The translations under genes were made by a program, and so were the position numbers. This document shows, piece by piece, positions 10,860 to 25,100 of a DNA stretch of 64,000 nucleotides (position 1 is its first letter; every line of letters begins with the position of its first letter). Under the pieces are notes generated by a model, which ran no database searches, was not told the DNA's origin, and saw nothing but the letters and a program-made list of their open reading frames with translations. This stretch comes from Phytophthora sp. 'mugwort' (taxonomy: Eukaryota; Oomycota; Peronosporomycetes; Peronosporales; Peronosporaceae): NCBI GenBank assembly GCA_033558025.1, contig JAUCEF010000018.1, forward strand, positions 2,232,001 to 2,296,000, read 5' to 3'.

Positions 10860-12392
10860 CAGAGGGTAGCGGCAATAAGAAAGGGTTCAACGATTCAAGT
10901 ACTGAAGGCAATTGCATACAAAAGGCCAATCAATTCTGGCAGAGACTGAAACTACTGACTTAGCGCGAGAAAATCTATTAAGTACGGTTTTCACTCGGGT
11001 TCAGCAAGTCAGCGATCTCCATTCTGTCGACGAACAACCCAGCCTACCGCCAGTACTTGACGATATCCTTGGCAAACATCGCTTCCCATGCATCACATAC
11101 CCACTCCAGCGCGTCGGAAGGCGCGATGTCATAAGGATTAGAGTCTCTATCGAGTAGGCGCAACGCAGCCTCGTGGGACGCGTGCTGCTAGCACGCGTTG
11201 CTTGAGCCAGGCGATGACTCCCTGATCCATTGGCTGTATAGCTGCCGTTGTGTTAGGGGGAAGCATCCTCACCGTGACGTTCGTGAATGGCGCCTCTGGT
11301 ACCTTGTGCACTGGCGCGTTGTCGAGCAGGAGCATGATATGCCTACCATGCTCCCGCATCACCCTGTCCAGCGTTTCTAGCCCTTGCCAGTTCCGTCGTA
11401 GACAGACCCTTGTGGAAGATCATCTAGCCACAGAGGCTTCTTGGCCTTGTCCAAGCAGATGAGAGGTAGTTTCTCCTTCCCTGAGCTGTTCGTTGCCACC
11501 ACCATGGTCAAGCGACCCTTCTTCTGCTTCCGAGCTGGTGCCGTGTGCAGCGTGATCGAGTGCTTCGGCGTGGCTCTATAGAAAAAGGCCGCTTGATCCA
11601 TGTTAAAAACATCGTCGGGATGAAAGCGGCCTATTTCCACGCGTAGTGCCGAAGCTTCATGGCGCGCGGCATCGACGTCCACGGACCCGATGTCGCCATG
11701 CCCTCGGCGCCGCGAAGGCTATAGCGTGCTATGAAGTGGTGCTGCCAGCCGTCCTTGGTGAACTTCGGCAGGAGAGCAATGGGGATGCCCAGGAAATCTG
11801 CGAACTCCCTCCCCATCCACCGCAGCACTTCCCCAGATAATGCAGCCTTCCAAGTCTCGAACTCCATCACTGCCTCGACGAGATATTATGTCTAGCAGCA
11901 ATCTCGCGTGTGAGGGGGTTTCTTTCGGTCCAAGACGTCAGGGGCTGTCTTTCGAAGCTCGCCCTCCCGCTTTAGAATCTTCGACACTGTTGGGATGGAG
12001 GGGCTCTTGGGCAGCCCAAACTCCTTCTGCGACCAGATGCTCAGCTTGTGGTGGTTCCAGTCTGGGTGTTTGTGCTTCTGGCGGCAGATCTGAAGCTCTT
12101 GACGCTTGGTTAGGCGACTCGGATGGGAAGCGAAACGCAGCGCATTGTATCGAAGCATTTGTAGGCCGAGGTCTTGGTTGGGAACACGCAATGCATGGTG
12201 GCGAGGCTTGAGGTGGTCATGTGGTCTTTTGGATTGTGGCACGCGGGAAATGTGAATGCTAGAGTGAAGCTCAGAGTGAAGGTACTTCGTTTTGAATAGC
12301 TCAGTACTTATATCCAGCTCCTGTCGAATTGCATATTTATATGATTCCGAAATTATAAGGTATTGACCCTTTCTTCCTGCCGCTACCCCCTG
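10860..12392 (-). mobile_element. pogo/Tigger-like DNA transposon, complete but dead
   Basis: Both ends can be placed. The left terminal repeat begins at 10,860 with CAGAGGGTAGCGGCA and the right one ends at 12,392 with the inverse of CAGGGGGTAGCGGCA. The two match over about 27 bases apart from the base after CAG and two bases in the middle. Each is flanked by TA (10,858-10,859 and 12,393-12,394), the target duplicated by Tc1/mariner/pogo elements, and the CAG start is usual for pogo/Tigger. Length is 1,533 bp. The single gene inside is a broken transposase on the minus strand. Confidence 0.88.
11027..12242 (-). pseudogene. pogo-like DDD transposase pseudogene
   Basis: From 12242 downward: a Lys/Arg-rich N-terminus with a CENP-B-type helix-turn-helix region (SRLTKRQELQICRQK, then a WSQKEFGL helix). 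A linker frame follows (11870-11631), then the catalytic domain FNMDQAAFFYR with the first Asp at about 11,598, LLLDNAPVHK with the second near 11,323, and QPMDQGVI with the third near 11,227. The 32-residue spacing of the last two suits pogo. The C-terminal tail (YDIAPSDALEWVCDAW, 11,160-11,030) is in another frame. Frame changes near 11,880, 11,640, 11,370 and 11,150, and missing residues between the first and second Asp, make it inactive. Confidence 0.85.
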
Positions 12393-12394
12393 TA

Positions 12395-12720
12395 CCGTGT
12401 AATTAATCCGTTGAGGCTGTCCACCACCTCATTCTTCGGGTATTCCCAGTACAACACTTCTAAATTATCTAGATCAATCAAAAAAAATCGTCGACGTGTA
12501 TTTGAACGCCGAAAGGAGTCAAAAACGCCTAAGATGTGCGTTATCAAAAGTTGATTGCGAGTCTTTCTTCACCTAGGCGGTACAGGCAGAACCATAGCAG
12601 GAAAACGAGTGTGCGGCCGGACGTGGAGTGCCGATTTCCGTTGCCCACGAATCACTTGCCATTTTGCGCTGTTCTCAAGTTACCAACAGAGCCTCAAAGC
12701 CCACTCAACCGCCGCCTCGA
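12395..12720. other. spacer upstream of the secreted-protein gene
   Basis: No coding signal. It must hold the promoter of the small secreted protein, but no convincing core element was identified. Confidence 0.4.
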
Positions 12721-12927
12721 ATGAACTTCAGCTGCTTCCTCCTCGTTGTGATCGTTGCCACTGCGATCACTACAGTTGACAGTTCGCCAGTTTGCCGGGT
12801 CCAAAGCTGTGGCAGCCAAACCACCGATGTGACCATACGTTTGGGCAAGTGCTGTGAACAGTGGGCAAATGGTGACTTAAACGATTGTTGCCGTACAAGC
12901 TGCACATTTGGTTCTCCGTGCAAATGA
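12721..12927 (+). CDS. small secreted cysteine-rich protein
   Basis: A 68-residue protein. Residues 1-21 form a signal peptide with a hydrophobic core (CFLLVVIVATAITTV) and a likely cut after VDS. The 46-residue mature part has eight Cys (25, 30, 44, 45, 56, 57, 61, 67) including two CC pairs, so four disulfides are possible. An open frame continues upstream to 12628, but the hydrophobic leader fixes the start at 12721. Oomycetes secrete many such small disulfide-rich apoplastic proteins; this one does not match a family I can name. It sits between the dead pogo element and the dynein gene. No intron is needed. Function is not assigned. Confidence 0.7.
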   Translation: MNFSCFLLVVIVATAITTVDSSPVCRVQSCGSQTTDVTIRLGKCCEQWANGDLNDCCRTSCTFGSPCK

Positions 12928-13178
12928 ACGCGCTAGTGACCTCTGTAACGTCGTTAACTTCCACAATACAAATAGCTTTGAGCGCGTTTGAACCCCACAT
13001 TTTCTATGTAGCCATGTCTCGAAATGCCGCAAGTCGCCTGTAGACGAATGGCTACATTCAAGTGAAGATACTTTGAAAACCGTTACGATATCGCCGTTAC
13101 AGCAAGAGCCGCCGCGTCCAGCGACTCTCCATAAGATTGAGGCCAAACGCGAGCTTTAAACACAGCCTACAACCCAAT

Positions 13179-16100
13179 ATGGACGCTGATGCTCACGGTG
13201 ACGCTAGTCGTGATGGAGCTAAGCGCCGAGGTCTGTCGCTCGGGCCACAACCGAATGAAATTCTACAACGTCTGTACGAGCCGAACTTAGGGCCTTTTGG
13301 ATCTCCTGCGAGTGACGGAGGTCTACCAAATCCCCTCTCGCCTGCGAAGCGACCTTTTCCGGCTCAGAACGCCGTGCTAAAGCCCAAGTTCCAGACGCGT
13401 ATGAAGAAGAACGCGAGCATCGCGACGATCCCGAACGACGTAGCATCAAGAGCTCGAGCTGGTGAAAGGAGCCTTTCAGTACCCATCGCAGCTCCAAACA
13501 ATACACCGCTGTCAACTTCAGCGAGTGTGCTGAGCTTGCCGCCTGGCGCGATGCATCCAAGCCTCCACAAGGCATCCGACAGGGTCCGAGCTCTTCGAGA
13601 CAAGCCACACGTGTCAGGCACGACCAGGATCAAGTCACGAACACTGGTTATTCCACGTGGAGAGGACAAGAGCAACCAGAATGGAGCGTACGCGTTGTTG
13701 TCACCTGCGTCAAAGGCTGCACAGCGCAAGGCCCTCGCGACCGAGTCGTCCTTTACTGCGTCCTTGAACCTTGATCCGCGGTATCTGCGCGAGTTCAAGT
13801 CGGGCAACTTTTTGTATCTACGCAAGAAGAAGAACACCGATATCATCATGTACGCGCTCGAGGTGGTCGAGCATTTTGAAGTGGACCGGTCCGATTACTA
13901 TACAATGAGTGTGGAAGGCGTGACGCACTTTACAACAGAGCACTCGGAGTTTTGGTCACTTGACAAATGGGAGACGGAATACTCGCGATTCATCAAAATG
14001 TTGGCCATCCCCTTCTTCCAAAAGTACAAGATGTGGAAGAATTTCAACATGTGGAAGCAGTCGGTGCGCGCCTTCAAGATGCGCAACGCCAAGAAGGCGT
14101 TGACCGAGCGTTTGTTCCTCCTCGCTCCGAGTCTCCAGTCAACGTTGTTAGGCCTGCGTGCGCTTTGTCTCGACGTCACCAAGCTCGAACTCATCCGCTT
14201 CAGTCCTCGACAGACGTATTCCTTGCGAGAATTTGAGCTCGAGCAGCACAAAACCCGCGCGCACGTGACCCAGCAGCTCGGAGAGTTCTCGGCCAAGTCG
14301 TTAAAAATGTGCGTGAAAGCATGCGACGACGTCATCGACAGCTTCCTCGGAGCCAACAAAATCTCCGCCGACCACAAAATGACATTCATGGAGCGGGCAG
14401 CTTTACGCAAGCAATGCCGCATGCTCACGAACTTCCTGCGACTCGCAGACTTTCTCACGATCGACGCGACCATCCAGCTCACGGTCCACTCGTTTCATCG
14501 CCTGTACACCGTTCTGGCAGTCGGCAAAGCTCAACTCACACGCGCCGCGGCCAATAGAGCGGTTCCTGCGCCTGCTGAAGCGACACAGACAAAGACGTCT
14601 GGTCAATCTACTCAAGCGACTGCAGCTCCACCATTCACTGCCATTTTTGCCGTCGCAGTCGAGCTGGATGCCGTCACGTCAGCGTTGAACGCCAGTCCAA
14701 ACCACGACGCCTGGAACGGAGCGCTACAGCGCGCGCTGAAGGACGCATTGCGCATGGTAGAGACGCCCGCGCGGCATCTCGGCCACGAGTCGTTGGCCCC
14801 GTACACGACCGCGAGCGCTGAAGACGAAGGCAAAGACGTCTGGTCCGTGGAGCAGCTCAACGTCGCGCTCATTCTGAACGAAGACGCGGCTTTCAGTAGA
14901 CTCACAAACGACATTTTCGTCGCGTTAGACGAAGCATTTGAAGCTGTCGAGGACTACATGGACGTGTTCGCTCCTTTCCACCAGATCTACGCCGAGAACG
15001 AACGCCAAGTGACGCAGCTCCTGGAGACGTACGCTACTGCGCCGTTAGACTTTTTCTCCGAGTCGGTGGACAAGTACAAGGCCCAGGGACAGTCGTTCAC
15101 CGCGATCCCGGACGCCGCCACCGTCGGCATCTTCCGCGTCGATTCGTCCGACTTTAAAACGCGCCTGCTGCCGAACCCGGACAAGTGCATCCTTGGGATT
15201 CGGGCCCTGCTCCCGCAGCTCATGAAGAAGACGAGCACAGCGCTACTCGAGACACTCAACGACTTGTCTCCTATGGCCTTCTCGACGCCGTCGGCGCCCG
15301 ACGCCTTTGTACTCAAAGTGGTGCATATGACCAAAGTCAGCGCCATGCTGGCCGACCTCCGAAGCCGCTACCGTCGCGTGTACGAGATGGGGCTTCTCAT
15401 GGACAATTACGACTGGCGTGTGCCCGACGACCTCAAAGAGGACATTATCCTCATGAAGGAAGGCGTCTTGAGCTTGGAGGGCACCGTGACGCGCTTTGAA
15501 GGCGAGATGGACTCGGAGACGGCCCGCTTTTCCCAGGTCATTCTCGAGAGTATTGCGCCGTTGAATCGCAACGCCAACCTGTTGCTAGAGAAGCTGGACC
15601 ATCCCAAGCTCTCGACCATCAAGACGCCCATGAGTGAGGCGCTGGCGTACCTCCACGCCCAGGAAGACGCGCTCCACCAGCTCGTGGAGGACTCGCAACG
15701 GCTCGCAACGTTCCAGACGCAACTCAAGCAACCGGTGAGCGAAATGAACGAAATCAACGACGTGGCTGCGCACTTTGAGCTGAAAATGAAGCTCTGGACC
15801 GGCCTGGATGCGTGGCAGCAGCTTGCCGTCGCGTACGCCGACACGGTGTTTGACGACATCGACATCGCGGCCATCAGCAAACAGGTGCAAACGTACGTCA
15901 AAGTGGCGTATCAAGCGCAGAAACAGCTCCCCGGGAACGAAGCGGCTGACTTGCTACAGCGCGAGGTGGACAAGTTCAAGCTGGTTCTGCCCGTCGTGTC
16001 GGATCTGCGGTCGCCATCGCTCAAGGACCGCCACTGGAAGCAGATCCACGCGGCCTTGGGGTTCCCAATGAAAGGCGAGAGCAGCATGACGTTGGGCGGG

Positions 16101-19100
16101 TTGATTGAGAGAAATGTCATGAAGCACGGCGAGACTATCAGTGCCGTGGCCGTCTCGGCCCAACAAGAGGCCGTCCTCGAGGAAATGCTCGCCAAAGTGA
16201 CGGACGCGTGGGCCACCACTGAGTTTGAGATCAAACCGTACAAAGAGTCCAAGGACGTGTTTGTGCTGGGCAGCGTCGAGGATGTGACGGCCAAGCTGGA
16301 CGACTCGATTGTCACGATCAGTACCATCCTCGGCTCTCGCTTTATCGGCGCCATTCAGGAAGAAGTGGAAGGCTGGCGGAAGAAGCTCGTGACGCTACAG
16401 GAAACGCTGGACGAGTGGCTGCTTGTCCAGAAGAACTGGATGTACTTGGAGAACATCTTCTCAGCTCCCGACATCCAGCGGCAATTACCCGAAGCGTCCA
16501 AGGTTTTCAGCCACGTGGACGCGTCCTGGAAGACGATAATGCGGCGCACGAACGAGACTCCGCACGTCTTGACGTCAGGCACGTTCCCGGGCATTAAGGA
16601 AACGCTACAGCAGCACAATGCACACCTCGACAAGATCCAAAAGAACCTCGAAGACTACCTCGAGACGAAGCGTATGGCCTTCCCTCGGTTTTATTTCTTG
16701 TCGAATGACGAGCTGCTCGAGATTCTGGCCCAGTCTAAGAACCCTCAGGCGGTGCAGCCGCATCTCCGTAAATGTTTCGAGAACCTCGTAAAACTTGACT
16801 TTGGTGACATCCCTGGCAGCGTCGACATGGTCGCCATGTACTCGTCCGAGAACGAGCGCGTGCCGCTTGGGAAGAACCTCAAGGCACGTGGCAACGTCGA
16901 AGACTGGCTCAAGGCACTCGAAGTGAGCATGAAACAGTCCATTTACAAGCTCATGAAAGCTGGTCTGCTGGACTACGACACGAAGCAGCGCTCTGTCTGG
17001 GTGGCCGACCACCCTGGCCAGGTTGTAGCCACGGTGGCCCAGATGACGTGGGCGCGCAGCACGGAAGAAGCTCTGGAGAGCGACAAGCCCGTGGACGAAA
17101 TGCACGCGTGGTTCAAACGCAACCTGTACGAGCTCAACGAGCTCATCGTCAAGATTCGCGGAGACTTGAGCGCCCTAGAACGCAAGGTTATTGTGGCCTT
17201 GGTGACCACGGACGTGCACGCGCGCGACATCGTCGAGAGTCTGTGGACCGAACGGGTCGAATCCGTGGGCAACTTCATCTGGCAGCAGCAGCTTCGTTAC
17301 TACTGGGACGCACAGGCCGACGACGTCCTCATCCGCCACTCGGACTCGGTCATTCCGTACGGCTACGAGTACATGGGGGCCACGTCGCGTCTGGTCATCA
17401 CGCCGTTGACCGATCGCTGCTGGATGACGCTGACTGGCGCGTACGGCATGAAGCTGGGCGCCGCTCCCGCCGGCCCGGCCGGCACGGGCAAAACTGAGAG
17501 CAGCAAAGACCTGGCCAAGGCCATGGCCATCCAGTGCGTCGTGTTCAACTGCAGCGACCAGATCGACTATAAAATGATGGGCAAGCTCTTCCGCGGGCTC
17601 GCTCAGGCCGGTAACTGGACATGTCTGGATGAATTCAATCGCATTGATATCGAGGTGCTTTCGGTCGTAGCGCAGCAGCTTTTGATCCTTCGCGAGGGCC
17701 GGCTCCAGCAAAAAGAGCACATTAACTTCATGGGGATCGAGATCTTGCTCAAAGACCATCACGTGATCGTGACTATGAATCCAGGCTATGCTGGCCGTAC
17801 GGAGCTCCCAGATAATCTCAAGGTGTGCTTCCGTCCCGTGTCGATGATGGTGCCCGACTACGCGCTGATCGCCGAGATCATGCTCTTCGCCGAGGGCTTT
17901 GGCGATGCCCGTACGCTGTCCCGAAAGATGTGTAAGCTCTACATTCTCTGCAGCGAGCAGCTCTCGCAACAGCCGCACTACGACTACGGTCTCCGTGCCG
18001 TCAAGTCGGTGCTGGTCATGGCGGGCGCGCTCAAGCGTGCAAACCCCGACTTGAACGAAGACGTGACGTTGATTCGCGCCTTACGAGACAGCAACATCCC
18101 CAAGTTCCTGGCCGACGACCTCCCGCTCTTCCACGCCATTGTACTCGACTTGTTCCCAGGCACAGACATCCCGCCCAACGACTACGGCGAGCTCCAAGCC
18201 GCTCTTGAACAAGAAATCACTGTGGCCGGGCTGCAGACAGTGCCGACTTACATCACCAAGGTCATTCAGCTCTTCGACATCTTCAACGTTCGCTTCGGCG
18301 GGACGCTCGTGGGCCCCACAGGCGCGGGCAAGACGTCCTGTTACCGTACACTGCAGTCCACCATGACGTCTTTACGAGCAAAAGGCTCAACGAACCCCGT
18401 GTATCAAACTGTCCATACGAGAATCTTGAACCCCAAGTGTATTTCCATGGGCGAGCTGTACGGCGAGTTCAACGAAGCCACACAGGAATGGCACGACGGC
18501 TTGGCCTCCACGATCATGCGCGAAGCTGTGGCCGATGAGACGGCCGACGTGAAATGGACCGTGTTTGACGGGCCCATCGACGCGCTGTGGATCGAAAATA
18601 TGAACACGGTTTTGGATGACAACATGACACTGTGTCTCGCCAATGGCGAGCGCATTAAGCTTAAGAACGAGATGAAAATGCTGTTCGAGGTCATGGACCT
18701 GGCCGTGGCTTCGCCCGCGACGGTCAGTCGCATCGGCGTCGTCTTCATGACCGCCACGGATCTCGGCTGGATGCCGTTCGTGGACACGTGGCTGGCCAAG
18801 GAACTGCCGTCGGACTTCCCGCCTCCCGGTCTCCAACGCCTGCAAGTTCTCATGACCAGCTACGTGGAAAAATGCATCAATTTTGTGCGTAAGAAGAGCG
18901 TCGAGCTCGTACCGACCGTCGATATGAACCTCGCGACGAGTCTGTGCCGGCTGTTTGCGGCCCTGTTCAGTCCGACCGGCGGCGTGCAATACGCTGCGAT
19001 GAAGACGGACGAGATGCTCGAGCTGCTGGACAAAGTCTTCGCGTTCGCGCTCTTCTGGTCACTCGGCGCGACGATGACCGTCGATACGCACGAACAGTTC

Positions 19101-22100
19101 GACAGCTTCGTCCGAGAATTGATGGCCGATGCCAAGCTTAGCATCCCGAACGCCGGCCTCGTGTTCGACTACTTTGTCGACGTGGAGCAGGCCAAATTCC
19201 GTCCATGGAGCGACGTCGTGCCCAAGTTTCAGTACAACGTCCACGTGCCATACTTTAAGATGACTGTCGCAACACCCGACTCGGTCAGGTTTACTTTCCT
19301 ACTGCGTACGCTAACAGCAGCCAAGAGACCGGCGTACGTGACAGGAGTGACCGGCACGGGCAAAACCGTCATCATCCAGGATCTCCTGCAGGAATTGACG
19401 TCTGGATCTACAGGTCCAAGTGGAGATGGGAATGGAGACGCCAGCGACGCCCCGGCACCGAACTTCATGACGATATTCATTAATTTTTCCGCACAGACGT
19501 CGTCTCTCGTGACCCAATTGACGATTGAAAACAAACTCGAGAAGAAGCGCAAGAACCTGCTCGGGCCTGTGGGTGGGAAACGCATGCTCATCTTCGTCGA
19601 CGACGTCAATCTCCCCGCGGTTGAGGAGTACGGCGCTCAGGCTCCGATCGAACTGTTGCGTCAGTTCCTCGACTTTGGCGGCTTCTACGACCGCGACAAA
19701 CTCTTCTGGAAGGATCTCGCCGACACGATGCTGCTCGCCGCCGCTGCGCCCGCCGGCGGCGGCCGGTCGCACTGCACGCCGCGCTTTGTGCGTCACTTCC
19801 ACGTCCTGAGCATGTACCCGGCCGGCGAGACGTCTCTTAAGCTCATCTTCGCGTCAATCCTCGGCGGCTTCTTGGACAAGTTTCCGCCGTCCGTCAAGGC
19901 CATGAAAGACGGCGTCATCTCGAGTATCATCGACATTTACAACCGCGTGACACTCGAGTTGTTGCCGACGCCCAACAAATTCCACTACACGTTCAACCTG
20001 CGGGACGTGTCCAAGGTCTTTCAGGGTCTTCTCATGATCACGCCGGCCAAATGTCCCGACGCCGACTCGATGAACCGCCTCTGGGTGCACGAGGCTTCGC
20101 GTGTGTTCCAAGACCGGCTCATCAACGCCGTCGACCAAGCGTGGTTCGAAGAGCTCGTGTGTGTCTTGCTGCAGCGCTTTTTCAACTGCAATTGGACCCG
20201 CGAGACGCTCTTCCACGCACCGTGTCCGCTCCTGTTCGGCGACTTTTTCAAGCCAGGCGTGCCAACGCCTTTGTACGAGCACTGCAACGACGTGGCCAAG
20301 GTCACCAAGCTCCTGGACGACTTTCTCGAGACGTACAACGTGACATTCGCGAACAAGATGAACCTCGTCTTCTTCCGCGACGCCATCGGCCACTTGTCAC
20401 GTCTGGTTCGGATCCTACGCCAACCTCGAGGCAACGCGATGCTCATCGGCGTCGGTGGCAGTGGCAAACAATCCCTTGCTCGTCTCGGCGCCTTCATGGT
20501 CGACGCCAAGTGCGTCCAGATCGAAATCACGCGCGGCTACGGCACCAACGAATTCCACGAAGACCTCAAGAAACTCATGATCAGCGCCGGCGTGGGCGCT
20601 CAGTCCACCGTCTTCCTCTTCACGGACAGCCAGATCGTCGACGAGAGCTTCTTGGAGGACATTAACAACGTTCTTAACAGTGGTGACGTGCCCAACCTGT
20701 TCCCACAAGACGAAATGGACCGCATCATCGCAGACATGCGCCCCATTCTCAAGGCCATGGAGATCCCCGAGACACGTGACAACTGCGTGGCCACGTTCAT
20801 TGAGCGCGTCCGTAACTATCTCCATATCGTCTTGGCCATGTCGCCCGTCGGCTCGGCTCTTCGTGTGCGTTGTCGAGCCTTCCCGTCGCTCATTAACTGC
20901 TGCACGATCGACTGGTATATGAATTGGCCACGTGAAGCCTTGCAGTCCGTGGCCCATCGACTGCTGGCCAGCGTGTCCTTGCCGTCTGAACATGTCCGTA
21001 CGGCACTCGTCGACATGTGCTCGATCGTGCACACGACGGCCAACGATGTGGGCGACACGTTCCTCTCACAACTGCAGCGCTACGTGTACACGACGCCCAA
21101 AAGTTATCTCGATCTCATCGGTTTATATCTCAAAATGCTGAACGAGAAGCGGGCCGTGCTGCAAACGATCAAGAACCGCATGAAAGTCGGCGTCAAGAAG
21201 CTCGACGAGACGAACGGCATTGTGGACTCGTTGAAGTCCGAATTGATTGAGCTCCAGCCCATCTTGGCCACGAAAGCCGTCGAAGCCGAGGAGCTACTCA
21301 AGCGTGTGTCAGTGGATCAGAAGGCCGCGGCCGTCGTACGGGAGCGGGTCTCGCAGGATGAAGCGACTGTGACAAAGCAGGCCGAGGAAGTCGCGGTCGT
21401 CCAGGCTGATGCGCAACAAGACCTCGACGTGGCCATGCCGGCGCTCACCAACTCGGTCAAAGCTCTCGATAGTTTGTCCAAGAACGACATTACCGAGGTC
21501 AAGTCGTTCGCCAAGCCACCGGAAGCCGTCGAGACGGTCATGAACGCCGTGTGTCTGCTCTTGAACGAGAAGCAAAGCTGGGACTCGGCCAAGAAGATCC
21601 TGGGCGACGTGGCCTTCCTGGACAAGCTAAAGAACTTTGACAAGGACAATATCCCGGCCGCCACGCTCAAGAAACTAAGCAAAGCCGTCGCCGAGCCTGG
21701 GATGGCTGTTGAAGTGGTCGCCAAGGTGTCCAAGGCTGCCACGTCGCTCTGTATGTGGGTGCACGCCATGGACGTGTACTCGAAAGTGGCTAAAGAGGTC
21801 GGCCCCAAGAAGGAGACCCTCGAACGGATGAACCAGAAGCTGGTCGAAGCAAACGCGATTCTCAGCCAAAAGCAGGACGAGCTCCGTGTGGTCAATGAGA
21901 ACGTGGCTACGCTCGAGAAGCAGTGCAAAGACACTTTGGCGGAGAAGGACAAGCTGGCCAGCGACGCCGCCGTGACGGAGAAGCGGCTCGTGCGTGCCGA
22001 AAAGCTCATTGCGGGCTTGTCAGTCGAAGGTGCTCGATGGAAAGAGAGCGTGGCGTCGTTGGCCGAGTCCATTTTGGCCTTGATTGGCGACACGTTCTTA

Positions 22101-25100
22101 GCCGCCGCGTGTATTTCCTACTACGGGCCGTTCACAGGAGGGTTCCGCCAGCGGCTTGTGGCCCAATGGCTCACACAGACGCAGGCTCTCAAGATCCCTT
22201 GCTCTCCAGGCTACAGCTTGTCGACTACGCTCGGGAGTGCCGTTGAAATCCGAGCGTGGCAACTCAATGGCCTCCCGACTGACTCGACGTCGACCGATAA
22301 CGCCATCCTCGTGACCAGAGGCGAACGGTGGCCACTCATGATCGACCCGCAGGGCCAAGCGAACAAATGGATCAAGAAAACCTTGGCCGCCCAGCTTGAG
22401 AGCACGAAAATGACCAATACGAACCTGCTGCGGGCCTTGGAGACTTGTATCCGTAATGGCCGCGCGCTGCTGATCGAAGACATCGACGAGACGTTGGAGC
22501 CGTCGCTCGAGCCAATTTTGCAGAAGGCCGTGTACAAACAAGGTGGCCGTGTCTTGATCCGTCTTGGAGACACAGACGTCGACTACGACCCTGCTTTCAA
22601 GCTCTTTCTCACCACAAAACTACCCAATCCACACTATCTACCAGAAGTTTACATCAAAGTCACCGTTATTAACTTTACCGTCACGATGGAGGGACTAGAG
22701 GATCAACTACTTGGTGACGTTGTGCGTCATGAACGTCCAGACATTGAAGAAAAGAAGAACCGGCTGGTTGTGACCATGGCACAAGACAAGAAACAACTCC
22801 AGGAGATTGAAGATCGAATTCTCCAGCAGCTCTCCGAGTCTTCAGGCAATGTACTGGACGATCAAGACTTGATTGATACTTTACAATCCTCCAACGTCAC
22901 GTCCCGGATCATTAAAGAGCGAGTGCTCGAGTCCGAGAGCACAGAGATCGAGATCAATCGTGCACGGGAAGAGTACCGTTGTGTGGCTACCCGTGGCTCC
23001 ATCATCTACTTTGTCGTGGCCAATCTCGCTCTCATTGACCCCATGTACCAATACTCCCTGCCCTTCTTCCAGCGGTTGTTCAATATCTGCTTTGACGAAG
23101 CGCCCAAGGCGGACGTGCTTCAGAAGCGGCTTTCGAGTCTTATTGTCTTCCAGACACGATACATTTACGTCAACATTTGTCGCGGACTCTTTGAAGTGCA
23201 CAAGGTGCTCTTCTCCATGCTCATTTGCTGCAAAATCTTGCTGCATTCGGGCCAAATCTCGGCACGAGAATGGTCGCTTTACCTTCGTGGAGCACCAGTA
23301 GGCACCGAGCGTTCAACACAGCAGCCAAACCCACAGCCCACACGTCTTAGTGAAGCACAATGGGATTTACTCTCCGAGCTCGAGACGGTGGTGACAGGCT
23401 ACGCTACTGGCCCCGATGGAGAAGGAGGTTCTCCGACAGAAGTTCACGCGTTCCAGGGCTTGTGTACTTCCCTCACAAACGTCTGGCCACGATGGCTGGC
23501 ATGGCTCGAAGACCCCGAGTTTTTGTCGAATCCAAATGCTTGTCCTGGCAGCTACGGCTCAGCATTGAGTGCCTTCCAGAAGGTGTTGCTGCTTCGAGGC
23601 TTAGCCGAAGAGAAAGTGCCTCAAGCGGTACTGCACATGATCGCGACGGAAATGGGACCCGCTTTTGGCCGCAACGCGTCCACGTCGATGGAGGAGATTT
23701 ACAGCGATACTGACCGCAAGACGCCGTGCATCTTCGTGCTGTCGGCCGGCGCAGACCCGACCGGGATGCTGCTTCGATTCGCCAAGGAAATGAACTTCAT
23801 CGATCGTTTGCACCTCATTTCACTCGGCCAAGGCCAAGGTCCACGCGCGGCGAAGCTCATAGAGAGCAGTCAGAGCTCGGGCGACTGGGTTTTGCTACAA
23901 AACTGCCACCTGGCCAAGTCGTGGATGCCCAAGCTGGAGAAGTTGGTGGAAGAGATGGGCCAGCGGACGGACGAGCAGTGCCAAGCCACATTCCGTCTCT
24001 TCCTCACGAGCTTCCCGGCCGCTTATTTCCCCGTCACGGTATTGCAAAACGGCATTAAACTCACGAATGAACCTCCTAAGGGCATCCGTGCCAACCTCTT
24101 GCGGTCCTTCACCACGTTGCTCTCTGAAGACGTGCTCGAGAGCTTCCACGGCCTTGGGAACTTCGATACGGGCGAGTCAAAAGCTCACGTCTGGCATTCG
24201 CTGCTCTGTGCACTCACTTTTTTCCATGCGATCGTCCAAGAACGACGAAAGTTTGGCCCTCTCGGTTGGAATATCAAGTACGAGTTCAACGACACTGACT
24301 TGGAGACGTCCTTGGCGAGTCTACGCAAATTTTTGGAGGAACAACCGCTGATCCCGTGGGACGCGCTGCGGTACGTGACTGGCCAGATCAACTACGGTGG
24401 ACGCGTGACCGATGACTGGGACCGCCGCTGTCTTACCAGCATCCTCAGCAACTATTACACGCCTCAAGTGCTCACTCAAGGCCATTCCTACTCGACTTCT
24501 GGCACGTATCACGTGCCGAATGAGCTCTCGCATGCGAATATTCACTCGTATCTAAGCAATCTACCAGCGCTTGACAACCCCGAGCTCTTCGGTATGCACG
24601 AGAACGCCAACGTGACGTACGAGCGCAACGAAAGTGCCAGCATGATGCAACTTCTCCTCAGTCTTGAGCCACGCGATGGAGGTGGAGGAAATAGCGGTGG
24701 CAAATCCAACGACCAGCGCGTGCTGGAGCTGGCCATGGCCATTCAAGAACAGTTACCGGCCGATCTCAACGTGGAAGACGCTGGCCCAAGCACTTTCAAG
24801 ACTCGCGAGGTGGCCGGAACCATTGTCATGGACTCGCTGGCCACCGTGTTAAGCCAGGAAACCATCAAGTTCAACACGCTTTTGCGTCGCATGCGCATGT
24901 CGTTACGAGATATCCAACGGGCCATCAACGGCCTCATCGTCATGTCTTCCGACTTGGACAACATGTACACAGCCTTTTTGAATGGCCGTGTGCCGTATCT
25001 CTGGTCTTCCGTCAGCTTTGCATCGCTCAAGCCTCTGGCCTCGTGGGTCCGTGACTTGCTCGATCGTGTCGCTTTCTTCCACCAATGGCTATTATTCGGT

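Noticed and set aside
13137..13178. 14 extra N-terminal residues of dynein
   Set aside because: The frame opens at TTG, not ATG, at 13137; the first ATG is at 13179.
19229..22093. Several 150-260 codon minus-strand frames opposite dynein
   Set aside because: They are shadows of the GC-rich dynein coding sequence, with Ser/Arg-rich translations and no domains.
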